This document shows positions 58,146 to 64,000 of a stretch of DNA of 64,000 nt, piece after piece; the first letter of the stretch is position 1; each line of letters begins with the position of its first letter. The notes under the pieces are model-generated. The model ran no database searches. It saw only the letters and a program-made list of their open reading frames with translations, and was not told the origin of the DNA. The DNA is from JAEZBP01 sp963832725 (lineage in GTDB: Bacteria; Myxococcota_A; Polyangia; Polyangiales; Sandaracinaceae), in NCBI GenBank assembly GCA_963832725.1, contig CAWHVG010000005.1, forward strand, positions 434,001 to 498,000, given 5' to 3'. The position numbers were made by a program, and so were the translations under genes.

Positions 58146-58700
58146 ATGAAGGTGCGCGATCGGATCCTGGTCTTGACCGATCTCTTCCTCGGCGCGCTCT
58201 GGGCCGACGACGAGTTCACGGAGGACGAGCAGAAGGCCGTCCGCGATCTGCTCGCGGGCCTGCTGGACGTCTCCTCGGAGGCGCTGCCCGAGCACGTCGA
58301 AGAGCGCATTCGCGACTTCGATCCACTCTCGTTCGACCTGGAGACGAGCGCCTCGGACTTCGCCGCCGACCCGCCGATGGCCAAGCGGCGCCTGCTCGAG
58401 CTGGTCGGCCGGATGGTGGACGCCGATGGCGTGCTGGAGATGCAGGAGGACGAGTACCTCCGGCGGCTCGCCAACGGGCTCGGGCTCGAGTACTCCGACT
58501 ACTCGAACCTCACGCTCGACCACGAGATCGACGAGCTGCGCGGAGCGTTCGAGGCGCTGCGCGCGCCGCCCCCGCCGATGGTCAACGACGAGGGCTTGAG
58601 CGAGCGTCCGCCGCCGCCGCCGATTGTCGAGTCGGAGCCCGCGCCGGCCTCCGGCGGTGCGCCGCCGCCGCCCATCGTGCCGAAAAAGACCGAAGGCTGA
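58146..58700 (+). CDS. TerB-like protein
   Basis: This 184-residue acidic protein has a helical N-terminal two thirds resembling the TerB/DjlA N-terminal domain: FLGALWADDEFTEDEQKAVR and LVGRMVDADGVLEMQEDEY, paired acidic motifs that can bind metal. The tail is Pro-rich (RPPPPPIVESEPAPASGG). No partner gene of the tellurite-resistance system is near, so a role in resistance is not indicated. Confidence 0.78.
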   Translation: MKVRDRILVLTDLFLGALWADDEFTEDEQKAVRDLLAGLLDVSSEALPEHVEERIRDFDPLSFDLETSASDFAADPPMAKRRLLELVGRMVDADGVLEMQEDEYLRRLANGLGLEYSDYSNLTLDHEIDELRGAFEALRAPPPPMVNDEGLSERPPPPPIVESEPAPASGGAPPPPIVPKKTEG

Positions 58701-58782
58701 GCCCTTCTCGTCCCGAAGAAGCCAGCGTAGCGGCGCGCTCGACCCTGGATGGCCCCCTCTCGACAGGGCGGGGAGCGAGGGT

Positions 58783-59964
<1,182 letters not shown>

Positions 59965-59983
59965 GCTCGGAGGAACGAAGAGC

Positions 59984-61165
59984 ATGAGAGCCATCCGAGA
60001 GACGACCCCCTGGATCGCCATCGCCGCATTGCTGGCGGCCGGATGCGGCGGCCACGACGACGACCAAGCGAGCAGCGGCGCGCAGCCCGCGACGCCCGAG
60101 CCGGCTCGCGAAGAGCAAGCGCCGCGGCCCGTACGCGACGTGGTCGGCGACAAGTTCGAGGCGCTGCCGGCCGAGACCGAGGTGAACCACGACAAGATGG
60201 TGCTCGGGCGCCGCCTCTTCCACGACACGGCGCTCAGCGGAGACAACACCGTCTCCTGCGCCACCTGCCACAGCCTCAGCCACGGCGGCGCCGAGGATCG
60301 CCGCACGTCGACCGGCATCCGCGGGCAGACCGGGCCCATCAACGCGCCGACCGTGCTCAACTCGCGCTACAACTTCGTGCAGTTCTGGGACGGCCGCGCA
60401 GCGAACCTGCTCGAGCAGGCGGCGGGCCCGATCGGGAACCCGATCGAGATGGACGGCGACTGGACGCAGATCCTCGAGCGCCTCCGCGGCGACGACGCGT
60501 ACGTCCAGCAATTCACGTCGGTCTACGGCGAGGACGGCATCACCCAAGAGCACGCGCTCGACGCGATCGTGGCCTACGAGGACTACCTCGTGACGCCCTC
60601 GCGCTTCGACCGCTGGCTGCGCGGCGACGACTCGGCGCTCACCGAGGCCGAGCGAGCGGGCCTGAGGACCTTCGTCGACACGGGCTGTCCGACCTGTCAC
60701 CGCGGCCGCAACGTGGGCGGCAGCATGTACCAGAAGATGGGCCTCGTTCACGACTACTTCGAAGAGCGCGGCGGGCCGCAGACCGACGCCGACGCCGGCC
60801 GCTTCAACGTGACGCACGAGGAGGAGGACCGGCACCAGTTCAAGGTGCCGACGCTGCGCAACGTCGCCCTGACCGCGCCCTACTTCCACGACGGAAGCCA
60901 GCGCGAGCTCGCGGGCGCCGTCCGCACCATGGCGCACGTGCAGCTCGGACGAGAGCTCACCGATGATCAGGTCGGCTCGATCGTGACGTTCCTGAACGCG
61001 CTCACGGGAGAGCTTCCGGCCGAGGCGCGGATGCCGGGCGCCGCGGGCGCCGAGCAGGGCGAGACCACGGAGGGTGAGGGCGCGACCGCACCGGCGGCCG
61101 CCGAGAGCGCGAGCGGCGAAGGCGCGGCGCCGGCCCAGGGCGCGACCGCGCCGACCGCGCACTGA
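59984..61165 (+). CDS. Di-haem cytochrome c peroxidase (MauG/CcpA family) lipoprotein
   Basis: This 393-residue periplasmic protein has lipobox IAALLAAGC, then two c-type haem sites, CATCHS (about residue 92) and CPTCHRG (about residue 238). It contains the family motifs GRRLFHDTALSGDNTVSC, FWDGRAANLLEQAAGPIGNP and KVPTLRNVALTAPYFHDG. Such enzymes reduce H2O2 with electrons from small cytochromes; MauG relatives oxidise protein side chains. The last 60 residues are an Ala/Glu/Gly low-complexity tail. Only 19 bp separate it from the reductase-like gene, so co-transcription is likely. Confidence 0.92.
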   Translation: MRAIRETTPWIAIAALLAAGCGGHDDDQASSGAQPATPEPAREEQAPRPVRDVVGDKFEALPAETEVNHDKMVLGRRLFHDTALSGDNTVSCATCHSLSHGGAEDRRTSTGIRGQTGPINAPTVLNSRYNFVQFWDGRAANLLEQAAGPIGNPIEMDGDWTQILERLRGDDAYVQQFTSVYGEDGITQEHALDAIVAYEDYLVTPSRFDRWLRGDDSALTEAERAGLRTFVDTGCPTCHRGRNVGGSMYQKMGLVHDYFEERGGPQTDADAGRFNVTHEEEDRHQFKVPTLRNVALTAPYFHDGSQRELAGAVRTMAHVQLGRELTDDQVGSIVTFLNALTGELPAEARMPGAAGAEQGETTEGEGATAPAAAESASGEGAAPAQGATAPTAH

Positions 61166-61255
61166 GGATCCGGGACACGACGCACGGGGACGGGCCGCTC
61201 GGCTCGTTCCCGTCTTCGTTCCGTCCGTGCGGCCCCGTCGGGAACGGGAGCGCGA

Positions 61256-61639
61256 TCAGGGCCGAGACGCTGCCTGCTTGGGAGCGACGGCATCGAGGAG
61301 CGGCGCGAGCTGGACCTCGCTCGCCGGCTTGGTGACGAACCCGTCGAAGAGGGCGAGGGCCTCGGGGGAGGGATCCATCCCGCTGGTGCCGATCACGTGC
61401 GGTCGCCGCGAAGGCGGGAGGCCGCGAGCGGCAGAGGCGAACTGAAGCCCGGTGCCGTCGGGCAACACCATGTCGACGATCGCGACGTCGAAGACACCGT
61501 CCTGGAGGGCTCGCAGCGCCGTCATCATATTGGGACGTCCCTCGACGCGATGCCCCAACGACTCCAGGCCCATCCCCAACAAGCGCCGGAGGACCGGGCT
61601 GTCCTCCACCAGCAAAATCCTGAGACCGCTCGCAGCCAT
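61256..61639 (-). CDS. Single-domain response regulator
   Basis: This 127-residue stand-alone receiver domain has the acidic pair in ILLVEDSPVLRRLLG, phospho-acceptor Asp in VAIVDMVLPDGTG, Thr in VIGTSGMDP and Lys in GFVTKPASE. No output domain and no adjacent kinase. The ATG at 61639 is chosen because the longer in-frame start adds residues not found in receivers. It lies 53 bp before the lipoprotein gene stop in the same direction. Confidence 0.88.
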   Translation of the reverse strand: MAASGLRILLVEDSPVLRRLLGMGLESLGHRVEGRPNMMTALRALQDGVFDVAIVDMVLPDGTGLQFASAARGLPPSRRPHVIGTSGMDPSPEALALFDGFVTKPASEVQLAPLLDAVAPKQAASRP

Positions 61640-61692
61640 CGCGAAGGCTCGAAAGTAGACCTTCGCGTTCGCCCTCACAAGGGCAAGCCCGA

Positions 61693-62943
61693 TCACGTGC
61701 CGGAGGTGAGGTGGATGCCGCAGCGGACGTAGTCGCCGCTCACCTCCGGGTCCTGCGAGCCTCGGGTCAGCTCCAAGAGGTACGTGCCGGCCACCGGCAC
61801 GGCCTGATCCGTGATGCGGAGCGGATCGGTGTCGGTCTCCGTGGCACTGACGATCGTGGTGGGCCCGGTCGGATCGAGGAGCGTGCCCTGCAAATCGATG
61901 ACGCCCGAGCCGCGTGTCCGCGAACCGCAGGAGATGCTCACCACTTGGCCGTCCGCCACGTCGAAGGCGTAGTAGTCGGTGTCGCCATCGGGGAGGTGCG
62001 CGAGCACGTAGCCGTCGCCCGTATCGCTCGCGATCGAGATCGTCTCCGGTGTCGAGGGATCGTCGTTCTGCGCCTCCATCGTCTCCGGGGGATTGTCGTC
62101 GTGCTGGATCAGCGCGAGCGCGTAGAAGTCGTTGGCGCCGCCGGCGCGACCCGCCGCGTCGACCCAGAGCAGGTAGCTCCCCGCCAGCAGCGACGGCTGC
62201 AGCGATGCCTGCGTCGGATCGACCCGCGCCACGATCTCGCTGCCCCCGGCGTCGGTGACCCAGACGTGGGCGAGATCGATGGTCGAGCCGTCGCCGTGCG
62301 AGCCAGTCGGCGGAGCGAGCACGTCCAGATCGAGCGTGCCCGAGGTGATGTCGAGCGAGAAGACATCGACGTCCGTGGGCGCATCGATGCTGCCCCCGAT
62401 GAGCGCGAGGTTCGAGGTGAACGTGAGCGGCTGTGCGCTCGCCGCATCGTCGCCGCTCTCCGCCTCGATGTGCACACCCATCACATCCCTCGAGACGACG
62501 GCCTGGCGGAGGGCGTACTGAAAGCTCGGCGAGCCGCGCGGCGGCTCACTCGCCCACGTGCTGACATCTTGAACGAGAACGTAGTAGAGCCCGTCGGAGG
62601 GCAGCCGCGAGAGGATGAAGCTATCTTCTTCTGCGCCAAAAAAGTCGTCGTTCTCCGCAATCTGCGTCATCGAGGCATCGTAGAGGGTGAGCACGGTGTC
62701 CAGCGCGGGATCATCACTGGGGTTCGTGATCTGTGCCTCCAAGAGGAGCCAATCCCCCGCGTTCCCGCGAAACGAGTAGTAGTCGACGTCCCCCGCCGGA
62801 TCGATGGTCCCCATCGTCGGCGACGATGTGATGGGATCCGCGCCCGCGAAGGAATCGTTGCTCAACGCTCCGAGACCGGTGCAGCCGGAAATGAGCGAGA
62901 GCGCGACCCAAAGCCACCCGCTCCTCGTCGAACCCGTCATCAT
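61693..62943 (-). CDS. Lipoprotein with repeated pre-peptidase-like domains
   Basis: This protein of about 416 residues has lipobox VALSLISGC. Three related beta-sandwich modules of the bacterial pre-peptidase/DVUA0089 type follow, each with the pattern D-VDYYSF/D-VDVFSL/D-TDYYAF, for example PAGDVDYYSFRGNAGDWLLL, PTDVDVFSLDITSGTLDLD and PDGDTDYYAFDVADGQVVSI. Such modules are adhesive or accessory domains of secreted proteins. No catalytic domain is attached. The start is one of two adjacent ATGs after GGGAGGGAGG. Confidence 0.82.
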   Translation of the reverse strand: MMTGSTRSGWLWVALSLISGCTGLGALSNDSFAGADPITSSPTMGTIDPAGDVDYYSFRGNAGDWLLLEAQITNPSDDPALDTVLTLYDASMTQIAENDDFFGAEEDSFILSRLPSDGLYYVLVQDVSTWASEPPRGSPSFQYALRQAVVSRDVMGVHIEAESGDDAASAQPLTFTSNLALIGGSIDAPTDVDVFSLDITSGTLDLDVLAPPTGSHGDGSTIDLAHVWVTDAGGSEIVARVDPTQASLQPSLLAGSYLLWVDAAGRAGGANDFYALALIQHDDNPPETMEAQNDDPSTPETISIASDTGDGYVLAHLPDGDTDYYAFDVADGQVVSISCGSRTRGSGVIDLQGTLLDPTGPTTIVSATETDTDPLRITDQAVPVAGTYLLELTRGSQDPEVSGDYVRCGIHLTSGT

Positions 62944-63177
62944 GCCTCCCTCCCGTCGAATCGGAGATCCTCCCACGAGGCGCCTCGCCATCCGACAATA
63001 GCTGAACCGTCGTGGGCGCGCACACGCTGGACAGCGTCACGGGATCTCGTCCCTCAGTCGTCTCAGCTCGACCGCCTTTCGGCGCACCGAGCTCGAAACG
63101 CGGCGCGCCGCGGCTAGGTCGAACGGCCCCGCGCACGCGAGCGTCGTTGCCAGGGGCCCGGCCCGAACATCGTGGGG

Positions 63178-64000
63178 TCAGCCCTGCTCGCGCTCGGCGC
63201 GGCCCAGCTCGACCAGCATCAGCCAGGCTCGCACCTCGGCCCAGCGCCGGGCGCCCTCCGCCTGGACCAGACGCGCCTGCGCCGCCAGCGAGCGCCGCCG
63301 GGCGTCGAGGAGCATCATCGTGGTGGCCTCGCCCGCCTGGAGCTGGGTCGCGCGCACCTCGGCCAGACGCTCGAGCGAGGGCACGACGGTCTCCCGCAGC
63401 GTCCGCTCGACATCGCGCGCGTGCTCGACCTCGTGCGCCGTGGCGACCGCGTCGCGCCGCGCCTGCAGCACGGCCTCGTCGTGGACGGCGTCGAGGCGCT
63501 CCGCTTCGGCGAGGGCCTGCGAGCGCTGACGCGCCATCAGGTCCACCACCGGCAGGCCGAAGGTCGCGCCGCCGAAGATCATCAAGCCCGCCGGCGACTC
63601 GCGGTAGATCTGAAGCGTCGCCTGCATGGTCGGCCCGGCGTAGGCGGCGTACTCGACGTCCCGCGCGCGCTGCGCCAGCGCGTTCAGCCGCGGGGCCACG
63701 ACCGCGGGCAAATCCTCCACGCGCATCAGCGCGGCTTCGAGCGCGTCGTGCTCCGGCACCTCCGGCGAAGGCGGCGGCCCCTCCGTGTGAAGGTGATGCT
63801 CGAAGTCCCTCAGGCCCATCGCGGACGCGAGCGCCAGCACGCCCGCGACGCGGCGCCCCTCGGCCGCCAGGACGGCCAGCTCGGCCTCGCCCATGAACGC
63901 GCGCGCCTCGGCCAGGTCTGCCTCCGTCATCGCCCCGCGTGCCGCGCCGCGCTCGATGTGGGCCTCCCGGGCGCGGGCCAGCTCGAGCTCGCGGGCGGCC
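63178..64000 (-). CDS. TolC-family outer-membrane efflux protein, C-terminal part
   Basis: The frame is open to the right edge, so the N-terminus is missing; 273 residues are visible. Long amphipathic helices with heptad patterns (ALAEAERLDAVHDEAVLQAR, LERLAEVRATQLQAGEATTM) and the ending LQAGEATTMMLLDARRRSLA match the repeated helical barrel of TolC-like proteins, which form the outer-membrane channel of RND or ABC efflux pumps. Partner genes would lie outside the window. Confidence 0.82.
   Translation of the reverse strand, partial: AARELELARAREAHIERGAARGAMTEADLAEARAFMGEAELAVLAAEGRRVAGVLALASAMGLRDFEHHLHTEGPPPSPEVPEHDALEAALMRVEDLPAVVAPRLNALAQRARDVEYAAYAGPTMQATLQIYRESPAGLMIFGGATFGLPVVDLMARQRSQALAEAERLDAVHDEAVLQARRDAVATAHEVEHARDVERTLRETVVPSLERLAEVRATQLQAGEATTMMLLDARRRSLAAQARLVQAEGARRWAEVRAWLMLVELGRAEREQG

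Overview
The window is about 70% G+C and reads like a chromosome segment of a Myxococcota bacterium, probably of the Sandaracinaceae/Polyangiales type. This is inferred from base composition, the many Cys-rich lipoproteins, a myxobacterial-type protein of the DUF2378 (TIGR02265) style at 45.7-46.3 kb, a CheB-CheR-kinase-receiver fusion, and GTG starts with stop/start overlaps. No rRNA, tRNA or CRISPR array was seen.

Layout. 0-2.5 kb: the end of recQ and an acyl-CoA ligase. 2.5-3.5 kb: repeat-rich DNA without genes. 3.5-5.1 kb: two adjacent paralogous Gln/Tyr-rich secreted proteins. 5.4-13.7 kb: GH92 glycosidase lipoprotein, FadL-like outer-membrane protein, phosphoesterase lipoprotein and a Cys-rich lipoprotein. 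13.7-18.7 kb: hrpB, ettA and a small membrane-anchored protein. 19-26 kb: fatty-acid desaturase, M1 aminopeptidase, and lipoproteins including an alpha/beta hydrolase. 26.3-31.2 kb: the signalling fusion and a YndJ-like membrane protein. 32-37.4 kb: hypothetical proteins, a VHL-beta-domain protein, glpD and a divergent purA-like gene. 37.5-45.7 kb: an accessory island holding an IS91-type transposase gene broken by an antisense group II intron, a receiver-domain remnant, a lipoprotein gene and a 1,240-bp tandem duplication; 39-bp direct repeats bracket it. 45.4-51.9 kb: minus-strand operons (DUF2378-like pair, tryptophan 2,3-dioxygenase, lipoprotein/membrane pair, acyltransferase/epimerase pair, membrane-protein pair). 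52.3-55.6 kb: a zinc-finger thioredoxin and a three-gene ABC transporter operon. 56.5-64 kb: methyltransferase/hydrolase pair, TerB-like protein, enoyl-reductase-like protein, di-haem peroxidase, single-domain response regulator, lipoprotein, and the end of a TolC-family gene.

Two themes run through the window. First, ten otherwise healthy genes are broken by extra bases, and nearly all the breaks sit in or beside a GATC site that reads GATTC or GAATC. Removing the extra base restores every gene, so I treat these as probable systematic sequence errors at a modified motif and annotate each gene across the break. Second, gene ends and intergenic spaces carry many local tandem duplications, with units of 10, 21, 25, 50, 56, 103 and 1,240 bp, and several long imperfect inverted repeats.

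The most unusual protein is the purA-like gene at 36.1-37.4 kb. It keeps the GTP-binding P-loop and catalytic Asp but has lost the catalytic His and several IMP-contact residues.
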